This document shows, one piece after another, positions 1 through 8,545 of a stretch of DNA of 17,816 nucleotides. The notes below the pieces were generated by a model that saw only the letters and a list, made by a program, of their open reading frames with translations, was not told where the DNA came from and searched no databases. Each line of letters starts with the position of its first letter. Position 1 is the first letter of the stretch. The position numbers and the translations under genes were made by a program. Source of the DNA: Clostridium sp. UBA4746 (GTDB lineage Bacteria; Bacillota; Clostridia; Clostridiales; Clostridiaceae); NCBI GenBank assembly GCA_002403785.1, contig DHIM01000268.1, forward strand, positions 1-17,816, written 5' to 3'.

Positions 1-446
1 CCCACCATCATACCCATAATACCTGCGTAGAACGGGAATTGAAGTATAATTCCAGCAGCTCCTTTAGCAGCGTCTGTAATTGCACCAACGAATCTCTTAG
101 GAGTTCGATGAAGAGCAACGCCTAGGAATAAGAAGATAGCATTAACAATATTTAAATCAAGGGTACCACCATTAACAAAATAATAAATAATATAACTAAA
201 GCCCATAAGTGCTAATAACATTGAGATAATAGTGCTATTCTCAAGTTTATCAGCAGGAGTCATTGCCTCATTAGCTATCATAACTTCTGGTTCCTCCACC
301 AAAAGCTTCGGATTTATTGTAACAGTATTTTCTTTGTCCGGGTGCATAGCTTTGTTTATAAGAGGTAATGTTACTAAAAGTACAGCTAATATGAATGGGT
401 CTGGTAAACACTTTTGGACAATATTAACTCAGGCTTTATACATCAT
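1..446 (-). pseudogene. Decayed AtoE-type short-chain fatty acid transporter (internal deletion, nonsense codon; runs off the left edge)
   Basis: Read on the minus strand, positions 428 down to 3 are open and encode pieces of the AtoE / SCFA_trans membrane transporter family. An N-terminal LPDPFILA segment (first membrane helix) is followed at once by LPLINKAMHPDKE, an INPKLLVEE loop and a late helix with LHRTPKRF and GIILQFPFYAGIMGMM. In AtoE proteins as I recall them, about 180 residues separate the first two segments, so an in-frame internal deletion is likely. The probable start is the ATG at 444-446, which overlaps the ndh stop as ATGA. Reading from it meets an in-frame TGA at 429-431 after five codons, and there is no clear ribosome binding site. 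The family imports short-chain fatty acids such as acetoacetate or butyrate; this copy is very unlikely to work. Family assignment is fairly sure. The rest of the gene lies outside the window. Confidence 0.75.
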
Positions 447-1594
447 TTTAATCTAATAAAAGTATATTTAATTGCTGCCGTAAATTCTCTGCAAAAATTT
501 CTAAAACTATAGTTTTTTATACCGCAAATTATATAGTGCATAAATATGCCCTTGCGTCCTCTTACCTCTTTTCCTAGAGCTACCCCTACACTTGTAATAT
601 ACATGGGAATTATCCATCCTAGGTCTATGGGTTTAAAGATTTTTATTTCTTTACCTTCTATATGATGCGCAACATTTCTACCTGCAGTTTTCCCTGACAT
701 TTCAGCAAAATTAACAGCTCTTCTCAATATAGTATTATTCTTTTCATCCTTTATTGCTGCTGAATCGCCAGCAATATAAACCTGCGGATATTTAGAAATC
801 GATAAAAATTTATCTACGAGTATTCTCCCATCTGGCAGAGTATCATAGCTTCCAATAGGTTTTAAAGAAGTTTTAACTCCACTACACCAGCAAAAGAAAG
901 CATCTTTAATAACTTCTCCATTTTTTAATGTTATATTTTTACCATCAAATATTTTAATTTCATTTTCAAGACATATATTAAACTCCAACTTTTCAAATTT
1001 CCTTAAGACGTGAGCCCTAGATTTATCAGAAACCATTGGTAATAAATTTTTTCCTAAATCAACCATGGTGATATTTATTTTTTTGCTTTCTTTTTTACAT
1101 AAATCATACAAATTACAAGCGAGCTCAATTCCGGTAAAACCTGCTCCAGATATTACTAAGCTGATTTCTTCTCTTTCTTTTATATGGTTTAAGAAGTTTT
1201 CTCTTATTTTTTCAGCAGATGATAAGGAATCTAAAACATTGACTTTATCTAAATTTTGGTTAAAATTAAAGAAATTTGTTTTGGAACCTAAAGCCATAAC
1301 TAAATAATCATAATTATATTCATTATCCTTTGTATAAATTTTTTTATTATCAAATTCTACAGAGGTTATTTCTTCTCTTAAAAATTTCACTGATGAGGGT
1401 ATTAAATTAGATATATTTTCTGTTATATCATTTTCATTGAGTCTATTACTAACTATATCAGGCAAATTGGGCAACAAGGTAGTATACCCTTGTTTATTTA
1501 TCAAATAAATTTCATGCGAACTTGAAAGTTTTTTTGAAAGTTCTTTAGCTGCATTTATTCCTGCAAATCCACCACCAACGATAAAAATCTTCAT
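443..1594 (-). CDS. ndh: Type II NADH:quinone oxidoreductase (NDH-2), FAD-dependent
   Basis: This single-subunit, non-proton-pumping flavoprotein passes electrons from NADH to membrane quinone. The 383 residues have the two-dinucleotide-fold layout: FAD-binding GGGFAG at residues 7-12, NADH-binding GAGFTG at 150-155, a WCSGV segment at 236-240 (WTAGV in many relatives) and the second FAD motif YIAGDSA at 273-279. The C-terminal 50 residues are basic and aromatic (RGRKG, FRNFCREF, KYTFIRLK), as expected of the membrane-binding tail. The start is supported by GAGAGGA a few bases upstream. It is the last intact gene of the cyd operon, 32 bases after cydC, so it probably feeds quinol to the CydAB oxidase. 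Other FAD-dependent pyridine nucleotide oxidoreductases have the same fold, but the operon context favours NDH-2. Confidence 0.85.
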   Translation of the reverse strand: MKIFIVGGGFAGINAAKELSKKLSSSHEIYLINKQGYTTLLPNLPDIVSNRLNENDITENISNLIPSSVKFLREEITSVEFDNKKIYTKDNEYNYDYLVMALGSKTNFFNFNQNLDKVNVLDSLSSAEKIRENFLNHIKEREEISLVISGAGFTGIELACNLYDLCKKESKKINITMVDLGKNLLPMVSDKSRAHVLRKFEKLEFNICLENEIKIFDGKNITLKNGEVIKDAFFCWCSGVKTSLKPIGSYDTLPDGRILVDKFLSISKYPQVYIAGDSAAIKDEKNNTILRRAVNFAEMSGKTAGRNVAHHIEGKEIKIFKPIDLGWIIPMYITSVGVALGKEVRGRKGIFMHYIICGIKNYSFRNFCREFTAAIKYTFIRLK

Positions 1595-1626
1595 ACTTAA
1601 TCATCCTCTCATATCTTATTCATACA

Positions 1627-3351
1627 TTATATATTTAAATATTGTTTTTGCATATTCCACATTTTGCAATAAAACCCTTTTATATTTAACAATTCTTTAT
1701 GAGTGCCTCTCTCAACTATTGACCCTTTATCCATTACTAAGATCTCATCCATAACTTCCATATTTACTAATCTATGAGTTACCCATATACAACTTTTATC
1801 CTTAATTAAATTGTAAAGTTCTCCTACAACCTTTTTTTCTGTTTTTATGTCGAGACTTGCAGTAGGTTCATCTAGGAGTATTACTTTGCTATCCTTTAAT
1901 AATGCTCTGGCGATTATAAGCCTTTTTATTTCACCACCTGATAAATTGTAGCCATATTGGCCAATAGGAGTATTTAAACCTTCAGGGAGTTCCTTAATTA
2001 GAGCTATAATTTGAACCTTTTGGAGTACTTTAGTAATTTCACTTGTAGTAGCCTTAGTATTTGCTATTAGAAGATTTTCTTTTATTGTAGTATTAAAGGT
2101 ATACGGATTTTGATCAATATAAGTAAACACTTTTCTTATGTCGTCATTCTGTATGTCTTTGTAGGATTCATCTCCAATTTTTATGTCTCCATTTTGATAT
2201 TTAATATAACCTAGTATTGTCTTTAATAGAGTGCTTTTTCCACAACCGGAACATCCGACTATTGCTATTTTCTTCTTATATGGTAATTCAAAAGACAAGT
2301 CATTTATGATGTAATGTTCACCATCATAAATGCTTAAGTTCTTTATTGAAATATCATAACTTGTAATTATTTTATTCTTTAAGCTATTTGGTTTATGATC
2401 ATTGCTATCTATTATTGAAAAAATATTTTTACCACTATTATATGAATCATTTAATTTATATATCACAAGCGGCATTGGAATTATTGCTTCAAAAGAGGCC
2501 ATAATCATAAGAGGAAGCATGGAATAGTATATGCCACTTAATTTACCTGTTTCTACCATTCCAGCAGTAAACATTAAAGTTGTTACAATTAAGAGACTTA
2601 AGGTTACTGAATTAATACTGTTAACTAATGTGTTAATTATATTTTGCTTTTTTCGCAGTTTTGATAGTTCTTTATTAAGACACGCAAATTTTTCTGTAAA
2701 CTCATCTTTTAAGTTATAAATCTGTATTTCTACTATGCCCTTTAAAATATCTAAGAGAATTAAATTAATATCATTTTTTAACTTACTTTCTCGTCTAGAG
2801 AATGTTTCATTCGATTTAAATAATATTACAGGTAAAATAAAGCCAGAAAATATATAAAATCCTAAATAAATGCCAGAAATTTTTTTACTAAGGTTGGAAA
2901 TAAACACAGCTGTAATTATTCCAGTTAAAATTGCGATAACCAAGGGATAAAACACTCTTAAATAAAAGTCCTTTAATACATCTACATCATTAACTATTTT
3001 GCTGTATATATCTCCAGTTTTGAATTTGATAGTGTTTTCAGTATAATTTTCATTGAAGCTCTTATAAAACCAGGCTCTAATACCGCTTAACATCTTTAAA
3101 GTTGTATTATGAGAAAATATTCTCTCAGCATATCGAAATACACCTCTAGATATACCAAAGAATCTTACAATTACTATTAAAACCATTAAGTCTAAGACAT
3201 CGGGTCGAAGTGTCGCTCTTGAAAGCAAAACCGCAGAAGCTGAAAGTAAACCTACATTTGCGAGTATTGTTAAAACCCCCATAACTATAGAAAGTAGAAC
3301 GAAAAAGAATTGCTTTTTCATAAGTGAATTCATAACTTTAAAAATTCTCAT
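1627..3351 (-). CDS. cydC: Thiol/heme-linked ABC exporter subunit CydC
   Basis: This 574-residue half-transporter has an N-terminal six-helix membrane domain (about residues 12-300) and a C-terminal ATPase domain. The stretch around residues 62-95 (RFFGISRGVFRYAERIFSH) is typical of CydC. ATPase motifs are Walker A GCSGCGKS (366-373), signature LSGGE (470-474), Walker B VILLDEP (490-496) and the switch histidine in WVTHRL (about 526). With CydD it forms the exporter required to assemble cytochrome bd; in E. coli it moves glutathione/cysteine and binds heme. The ATG overlaps the cydD stop by four bases (ATGA), and its ribosome binding site TTGGAGG lies inside cydD, so translation is probably coupled. 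Ndh follows 32 bases downstream. Residue positions are counted by hand. Confidence 0.9.
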   Translation of the reverse strand: MRIFKVMNSLMKKQFFFVLLSIVMGVLTILANVGLLSASAVLLSRATLRPDVLDLMVLIVIVRFFGISRGVFRYAERIFSHNTTLKMLSGIRAWFYKSFNENYTENTIKFKTGDIYSKIVNDVDVLKDFYLRVFYPLVIAILTGIITAVFISNLSKKISGIYLGFYIFSGFILPVILFKSNETFSRRESKLKNDINLILLDILKGIVEIQIYNLKDEFTEKFACLNKELSKLRKKQNIINTLVNSINSVTLSLLIVTTLMFTAGMVETGKLSGIYYSMLPLMIMASFEAIIPMPLVIYKLNDSYNSGKNIFSIIDSNDHKPNSLKNKIITSYDISIKNLSIYDGEHYIINDLSFELPYKKKIAIVGCSGCGKSTLLKTILGYIKYQNGDIKIGDESYKDIQNDDIRKVFTYIDQNPYTFNTTIKENLLIANTKATTSEITKVLQKVQIIALIKELPEGLNTPIGQYGYNLSGGEIKRLIIARALLKDSKVILLDEPTASLDIKTEKKVVGELYNLIKDKSCIWVTHRLVNMEVMDEILVMDKGSIVERGTHKELLNIKGFYCKMWNMQKQYLNI

Positions 3352-5096
3352 GGCGCTTCTACCTCCAAGGATTTCTTTTCTATCTTCGTAGAATTCACAA
3401 ATTCATAATATTTATATTTGTTTTTTATTAGCCCTTCATGAGTACCCATTTCAACTAAATTACCAGCGTGGAGAACTAGAATTTTATCAACAGTTTTTAT
3501 GGTATTCAATCTGTGAGTTGCAATTAGCACAGTAGTAGCTTTTAGATAACCATCCATAAGCTTCGTCAATAGTTCTTCGCTTTTGGAATCCAGTGCTGAG
3601 CTAGGCTCATCTAATATAATTAACTGAGAATCTTTAACGAGTGATCTAGCTAATGCAATTTTTTGAATTTCACCTCCACTTATAGCTACAGCCTCGCCAT
3701 CGCCAATAAAGGTTTGATATCCATTTTCTAGTTTGTTTTTTAGCTCATCAATTTTTGTTAATTTATATATTTCAAGAAGTTTTTCAGGTTTCAATTCTTT
3801 AGTTCCTAATAAAATATTATCTTCAAGTGTTTTATTGAATATATATGGAAATTGAGAGGTTATTGAAATTTTACTTAATAATTCTTCTTTATCTATATAA
3901 TTAATATCCTTACCGTTAATAAAAACCATACCATTATTTGGTTTAATAAAACCACTTAAAATATTTATTAAAGTACTCTTTCCGCTACCACTTTCCCCGA
4001 CTATCGCAAAGTTTTCTCCTTTTTTAATTTTAAAGCTTATATTATTAAGAGCTCTTTTATCTCCATATGAAAAACTAAGATTTTTAATTTCAATTTCAAA
4101 AATAAACTCACTTTCTTTAGGGGTTTTACATATTTCATCTCTATATTCTAAATCTTTTATAATAGAATCTATTTTTTCTATAGTTACGCTACCATTTAAT
4201 GAAGCATGAAATCTTAAACCTAAATTTCTAATAGCTAAATAGAAATCAGGAGTAATTATAAGAATAAAAAAAGCAATGAGAAAATCTATTTTACCGTATA
4301 CTAATCTGAGTCCTAAATTTATAGCAATCATGGCTGTGCTTATAGTTGAATAAAGTTCTAACACCAAGGAGGAGCAAAAGGATACTTTTAAAACTTCCAT
4401 AGTTGCTTTTCTATAATTCTCACTTATGTTAAACACTTTATATTCTTGTATGCTGCTTCGTCCAAATATTTTTAAAGTACTTAATCCTTGCAGCATATCT
4501 ATAAAATGAGAACTTAAAATACTAAGCTTTTTCCATTGATTTTCATTTAACTGCTTAGACTTATATCCTATAAGAATCATAAATAATGGAATTAGGGGAT
4601 AGGTAAGTATCATTATAAGTGCAGACCACTTGTCTATAAAAGCTGTTGCAATAGCTATTATGGAAGGAATTATTATAGCTGAGGCAATTTGTGGAATGTA
4701 CTGAGAATAATAAGGCGTAATCATTTCAGCGCCTCCAGTTAAGGTATTAATGATTTCTCCTAATTTTGTCTGTTTTACCTTATAAGGATTCCCTGAAACA
4801 ATTGACTTAAAACTTTTCTGCTTTATATTTTCTTTTATATCTTCAGCGGAATTTTTAATATAACTTTCAACTAAAAAGTTAACTATGGATTTAATAACAG
4901 CAATTAATAAAAATAAAACTAAATAAATGTTTATTTGGTTTACAGTTTCTTTCTTAATAAAAATTTCATTAACTATTGTTGCTAAAATATAAGCGGAAAC
5001 CAATATAAATATAGAATTTAATAATGGATCCACTATAATTAGTGGTTTATAAAATTTCTTATAACTACTTTCTTTTAATAATCTAGTATTTAACAT
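3348..5096 (-). CDS. cydD: Thiol/heme-linked ABC exporter subunit CydD
   Basis: This 582-residue ABC half-transporter partners CydC. The membrane domain covers roughly residues 15-300 and includes FYLAIRNLGLRFHASLNG near 285-302, matching the CydD signature of an FYLPLR-LG-FHA type. The ATPase domain carries Walker A GESGSGKS (367-374), signature ISGGE (472-476), Walker B LIILDEP (492-498) and the switch histidine in IATHRL (about 528). It sits between cydB and cydC as in the usual cydABDC arrangement; order and motifs together distinguish D from C. The only ribosome binding site, AAGGAG, lies about 14 bases from the ATG just after the cydB stop, which is longer than usual. No closer alternative start codon in frame was found, so expression may be lower than that of cydAB. 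Confidence 0.88.
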   Translation of the reverse strand: MLNTRLLKESSYKKFYKPLIIVDPLLNSIFILVSAYILATIVNEIFIKKETVNQINIYLVLFLLIAVIKSIVNFLVESYIKNSAEDIKENIKQKSFKSIVSGNPYKVKQTKLGEIINTLTGGAEMITPYYSQYIPQIASAIIIPSIIAIATAFIDKWSALIMILTYPLIPLFMILIGYKSKQLNENQWKKLSILSSHFIDMLQGLSTLKIFGRSSIQEYKVFNISENYRKATMEVLKVSFCSSLVLELYSTISTAMIAINLGLRLVYGKIDFLIAFFILIITPDFYLAIRNLGLRFHASLNGSVTIEKIDSIIKDLEYRDEICKTPKESEFIFEIEIKNLSFSYGDKRALNNISFKIKKGENFAIVGESGSGKSTLINILSGFIKPNNGMVFINGKDINYIDKEELLSKISITSQFPYIFNKTLEDNILLGTKELKPEKLLEIYKLTKIDELKNKLENGYQTFIGDGEAVAISGGEIQKIALARSLVKDSQLIILDEPSSALDSKSEELLTKLMDGYLKATTVLIATHRLNTIKTVDKILVLHAGNLVEMGTHEGLIKNKYKYYEFVNSTKIEKKSLEVEAP

Positions 5097-5114
5097 AGGC
5101 TTTATTAATTCTCC

Positions 5115-6119
5115 TTAATATTCCAAATCTTTAGTTGTGACTCTTTTTCTAAATATCCAATAACTCCATATTTGATAAGCTAAAACTATCGGTACAAATA
5201 TTAATGCTACTTTTGACATAAGTAAAAGTGTATTAACACTTGAGGAAGCATTAGCAATTGTAAGACTATATGCAGGGTTTATACTAGAAACCATAACTCT
5301 TGGAAACAAGCCTAAAAATAATGCTACTACGGATAATGTTATTGAAAGTCCATTAAATAACATTGCAATCTTTGATTTCCTGCGGTTCATTAAATGACTG
5401 CTTAAAGCTATAAGAATAAAAGCACCTATAATAGAAACTACTGCTAATTTACTATCAAATAAATCTGTTTGAAAATAAGTTAGTATCATAAGTATTGCGG
5501 CAGAGATTATTGCACATTTACCAAGAGGTTTTGCTATTTTAAAAGCTCTTTCCTTGATAACTCCTTCTGCTTTAAGGGATATAAAAACAGCACCATGATA
5601 CATAAAGATCAACAATGTAGTTACCCCACCTATTAGTGTGTAGATGGAAATAAGATCACTAAAAGTTCCTACATAATTCATAGAATTGTCTATAGGTACA
5701 CCTTTAATTAAATTTGCAAAGGCCACTCCCCAAAGGATTGACAAAAGAGTGCTGCTACCAAAGATTATATAATCCCAATGTTGTTTCCATTTTGATCCTT
5801 CATTTTTACTTCTAAATTCAAAGGCAACACCTCTTAAAATAAGTGCTACTAGTATTACAAGTAAAGCTAGGTAAAAACCACTAAACATAGTAGCATACCA
5901 AATAGGGAAAGCTGCAAAAATTGCTCCACCAGCAGTTATAAGCCAAACTTCATTGCCATCCCAAAAGGGTCCTATTGTGTTTATAATTATTCGTCTCTCC
6001 ACATCTTTTTTGCCAAGGATTACAAGAAGTGTTCCCACACCAAAATCGAAACCCTCCAAGAAGAAAAATCCAATAAATAATACAGCAATTAATATAAACC
6101 ATAGATTACCTAAATCCAT
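5115..6119 (-). CDS. cydB: Cytochrome bd quinol oxidase subunit II
   Basis: Second membrane subunit of the cytochrome bd oxidase, which with CydA oxidises quinol and reduces oxygen to water at high affinity. The 334 residues are largely membrane helices. CydB hallmarks are visible: FFFLEGFDFG at residues 18-27, GPFWDGNEVWL at 50-60 and RGVAFEFR at 96-103. Length matches the usual 330-380 residues. The start ATG overlaps the end of cydA by ten bases and has a very strong AGAGGAGGAG site within the cydA coding sequence, so the two subunits are translationally linked. It could be called a cyanide-insensitive oxidase subunit (CioB) in a broad sense, but the cydDC neighbours support CydB. Confidence 0.93.
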   Translation of the reverse strand: MDLGNLWFILIAVLFIGFFFLEGFDFGVGTLLVILGKKDVERRIIINTIGPFWDGNEVWLITAGGAIFAAFPIWYATMFSGFYLALLVILVALILRGVAFEFRSKNEGSKWKQHWDYIIFGSSTLLSILWGVAFANLIKGVPIDNSMNYVGTFSDLISIYTLIGGVTTLLIFMYHGAVFISLKAEGVIKERAFKIAKPLGKCAIISAAILMILTYFQTDLFDSKLAVVSIIGAFILIALSSHLMNRRKSKIAMLFNGLSITLSVVALFLGLFPRVMVSSINPAYSLTIANASSSVNTLLLMSKVALIFVPIVLAYQIWSYWIFRKRVTTKDLEY

Positions 6120-7501
6120 AATGACTCCTCCTCTGATTTATTTTTACTAAGTTTAGTAGGATTATTATCTCTTGGAGTTTTCAATGCAAACTTCACCATT
6201 AGCTTTATATCTATTACAATAAGAACTAAATAAAGCAATGTAAATACAATCAAGGATGTTAATACATAACCTGAAGATACTGTTGGTGAGACAGCTTTAT
6301 CAAGCTTTAGTAATCCAAATACAATCCAAGGGGTACGGCTTACTTCGGTTAAAATCCACCCAGTACTGTTTGCAATATATGGAAGAGCAATAGATAAAAC
6401 CAAAAGCTTTAATATTTTAGGTTTGTTATAGATAGTGTGTTTTTTATAAAAGTATAACCCAACAAAACTCATAATAAGCATTGCGACTCCAGAACCAACC
6501 ATTAACCTAAAGCTATAAAATGATAAAGTAACTGGTGGTATATAGTTTCCTTGTCCGTATTTTTGTACATACTGGGCTTGAATGTCATTTAATCCTTCTA
6601 CCTTTCCAGTAAATTTGCTAAAACTCATAAAACTTAAAAGATTTGGTATACCTATTTCAAATGTATTCTTTTTATTTTCTTCGTCTATTACAGCAACGAT
6701 GGCCAGTGGTGCTGGATCTTTAGTTTGCCACAAAGCTTCTGCTGCGGCCATTTTCATTGGTAGGTTTTTAACAAGGTATTTGCCTTGAGCATCACCTAAT
6801 CCTGCTACTAAAATAGTAGAAATAATTGCAATTATTAGACTGATTTTAAAGGAAGCTTTTACCCAATCTTCTTTATTCTTTTTAAGCATATGATATGCAC
6901 TTATTCCTAATACAAAAAATGCACCTGTAGAAAGTCCAGCAAAAACAGTGTGTGGAAATTGGACCCACAGATGAGGGTTTTCTATAAGTTTTGTGAAGCT
7001 TGTCATTTCAGCTCTCCCATTTTTTATAACATAACCAACTGGTTGATGCATAAAGGAATTAGCAGTGAGTATCCAAAATGCTGAAATCACTGTTGCTATA
7101 CTAACAATCCATATAGAGAGAAGGTGTACTTTTTTAGAAACCTTATCCCAGCCGAAAATCCAGATTCCAAGGAAAGTAGATTCTAAGAAAAATGCGACTA
7201 GTGCTTCTATAGCCAGAGGCACACCAAATATATCTCCAACGTACTTAGAATAATTTGACCAGTTCATACCAAATTGAAATTCTTGAACAAGACCTGTAAC
7301 CACACCCATAGCAAAGTTTATAAGAAACAACTTTCCCCAATACTTCACCATAATCTTGTATTTAGCATCAGTGGTTTTAACATACAAAGACTCCATTATA
7401 GCAAGTAAAAACGCTAGTCCAATGGTTAAAGGTACAAAAAAGAAATGGTAAACTGTAGTAATTCCAAATTGCCACCTAGCTAAGTCAACGACATTAAGCA
7501 T
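6110..7501 (-). CDS. cydA: Cytochrome bd quinol oxidase subunit I
   Basis: Heme-bearing, quinol-oxidising subunit of cytochrome bd. I place the start at 7501, giving 463 residues, because a GGGGGGAT ribosome binding site lies just before this ATG; an in-frame ATG at 7525 lies upstream of that site and lacks one. With this start the key residues fall on E. coli-like positions: heme ligand His19, Glu99 and Glu107, the second heme histidine His184 (in QFPHTVFAG), quinol-site Lys250 and Glu255, Arg332, and heme-ligand Met334 in FRLMVG. The quinol loop is short, as in many Gram-positive oxidases. The usual GRQPW motif reads SRTPW here. The gene lies 35 bases after the prenyltransferase gene and overlaps cydB, so it is in the middle of a quinone-plus-oxidase operon. 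Confidence 0.93.
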   Translation of the reverse strand: MLNVVDLARWQFGITTVYHFFFVPLTIGLAFLLAIMESLYVKTTDAKYKIMVKYWGKLFLINFAMGVVTGLVQEFQFGMNWSNYSKYVGDIFGVPLAIEALVAFFLESTFLGIWIFGWDKVSKKVHLLSIWIVSIATVISAFWILTANSFMHQPVGYVIKNGRAEMTSFTKLIENPHLWVQFPHTVFAGLSTGAFFVLGISAYHMLKKNKEDWVKASFKISLIIAIISTILVAGLGDAQGKYLVKNLPMKMAAAEALWQTKDPAPLAIVAVIDEENKKNTFEIGIPNLLSFMSFSKFTGKVEGLNDIQAQYVQKYGQGNYIPPVTLSFYSFRLMVGSGVAMLIMSFVGLYFYKKHTIYNKPKILKLLVLSIALPYIANSTGWILTEVSRTPWIVFGLLKLDKAVSPTVSSGYVLTSLIVFTLLYLVLIVIDIKLMVKFALKTPRDNNPTKLSKNKSEEESLWI

Positions 7502-7536
7502 AATATTAATCCCCCCTTTATTCATAAAAAATTATG

Positions 7537-8418
7537 TTACTTTGTTAGTATAAGTACTAAAAATAATTCAATAGAAAAAAATAAATATATTCTTGCAGTT
7601 AAGGGTACAAGACTTCTTTTGCTTACTTTAATGCAGCGAACAATTTCGTTTATTAGAGGTATTGTTGATAAGACTATAATTGATAGTTCAGGTAAATAGT
7701 TAACTACAACTAATATTGTTGTATTAATATATGCTAAGGCCATTAAGGAATAGTATATTATTTTTCCTTTTTCATATCCAATACGAACAGTTAATGTTAA
7801 AATACCTCTGTCTTTATCCGCGTTATAATCCCTTATTTCATTTGCAAGTAATATGGCTGGAATAAATAATCCTAATGTGAAGGAATATATAATTGGCTGA
7901 AGGGAAAAGCTTTTGGAAAATACAAAAAAACTGGCATAGGCCATTAGAGGACCCATCATAATAAAGGACATTATAGACCCTAACCCATACTTTTTATAAT
8001 TGAAAGGTTCTCCTGCATAAGCGTAAGCTGCAAAAATACCGATAAGTGCTATAAAAAAAAGTTCGATACCGGTATAGAAAGCTAGGTATATTGCAATTAA
8101 TGCAGTAATTGCAAACAAAGTAATCGCAACTTTAAAAATTAATATTTCTAGATAGCTTCTGGTGCGACCTAAAAATTTAAGATTCCTAGTTCCCTCAGTT
8201 TCTTCTCGGACATCATCTTCAAAATAATTATTCATCATATTCATGCCACTTTGCAAAAGCACAGAGGCTGCAATAATCAAAAATATTCTCCATACATCCC
8301 AAAACTGATTTGTGAAAACATATCCTTGTCTATAGGCAATTATAATTCCTAAAAAAGATGATAATATTGAGACCACAAGGGTTGCTGGTCTTGTAGATCT
8401 AAACACTTTTTTTATCAT
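7537..8418 (-). CDS. menA: UbiA-family prenyltransferase, MenA-like (quinone side-chain attachment)
   Basis: An integral membrane enzyme of 293 residues that attaches a polyprenyl chain to an aromatic ring; in the MenA branch the acceptor is 1,4-dihydroxy-2-naphthoate. Family signs are the N-terminal RSTRPATL, the first metal/diphosphate motif region NMMNNYFEDD (residues 60-69), YAYAGEPFNYKKYGLG (133-148) and the second motif ANEIRDYNADKDRG (193-206). The first motif is unusual: the normal NDYxD reads NNYFED. The ribosome binding site CGGAGG is eight bases from the ATG. It heads the minus-strand operon leading into cydAB and faces a polyprenyl diphosphate synthase gene, so it most likely makes the quinone used by Ndh and CydAB. 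The head group it uses (naphthoate or other) cannot be read from sequence; the symbol menA is provisional. Confidence 0.75.
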   Translation of the reverse strand: MIKKVFRSTRPATLVVSILSSFLGIIIAYRQGYVFTNQFWDVWRIFLIIAASVLLQSGMNMMNNYFEDDVREETEGTRNLKFLGRTRSYLEILIFKVAITLFAITALIAIYLAFYTGIELFFIALIGIFAAYAYAGEPFNYKKYGLGSIMSFIMMGPLMAYASFFVFSKSFSLQPIIYSFTLGLFIPAILLANEIRDYNADKDRGILTLTVRIGYEKGKIIYYSLMALAYINTTILVVVNYLPELSIIVLSTIPLINEIVRCIKVSKRSLVPLTARIYLFFSIELFLVLILTK

Positions 8419-8545
8419 AAATATTTCCTCCGATATATAATAAAATTTTATTTTACTTCATATTATGTATAAATATGTTCAAAAGAATATATACATTCAC
8501 ACAATTTATTATATTTGAAAAATTAGGATGAAAAGAGGATAAACT
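8419..8545. promoter_or_regulatory. Divergent intergenic region between the quinone/oxidase operon and the polyprenyl synthase gene
   Basis: This 127-base AT-rich gap must hold the promoters for both the menA-cydABDC-ndh operon (leftward) and the polyprenyl diphosphate synthase (rightward). Ribosome binding sites are clear at each end: CGGAGGAAA for the leftward gene and AGAGGATAAA for the rightward gene. Several TATA-like stretches are present on each strand, but I could not pair any with a convincing -35 box at 16-18 bases. I saw no obvious Rex-type palindrome. Shared regulation is an inference from the layout only. Confidence 0.45.

Noticed and set aside
232..456. 74-residue plus-strand reading frame
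   Set aside because: It lies opposite the AtoE-like remnant, whose family motifs are clear on the minus strand; no ribosome binding site precedes it.
7502..7525. Upstream ATG of cydA (MNKGGINI extension)
   Set aside because: The ribosome binding site lies downstream of this ATG and before the ATG at 7499-7501, and the shorter form places the heme histidine at position 19.
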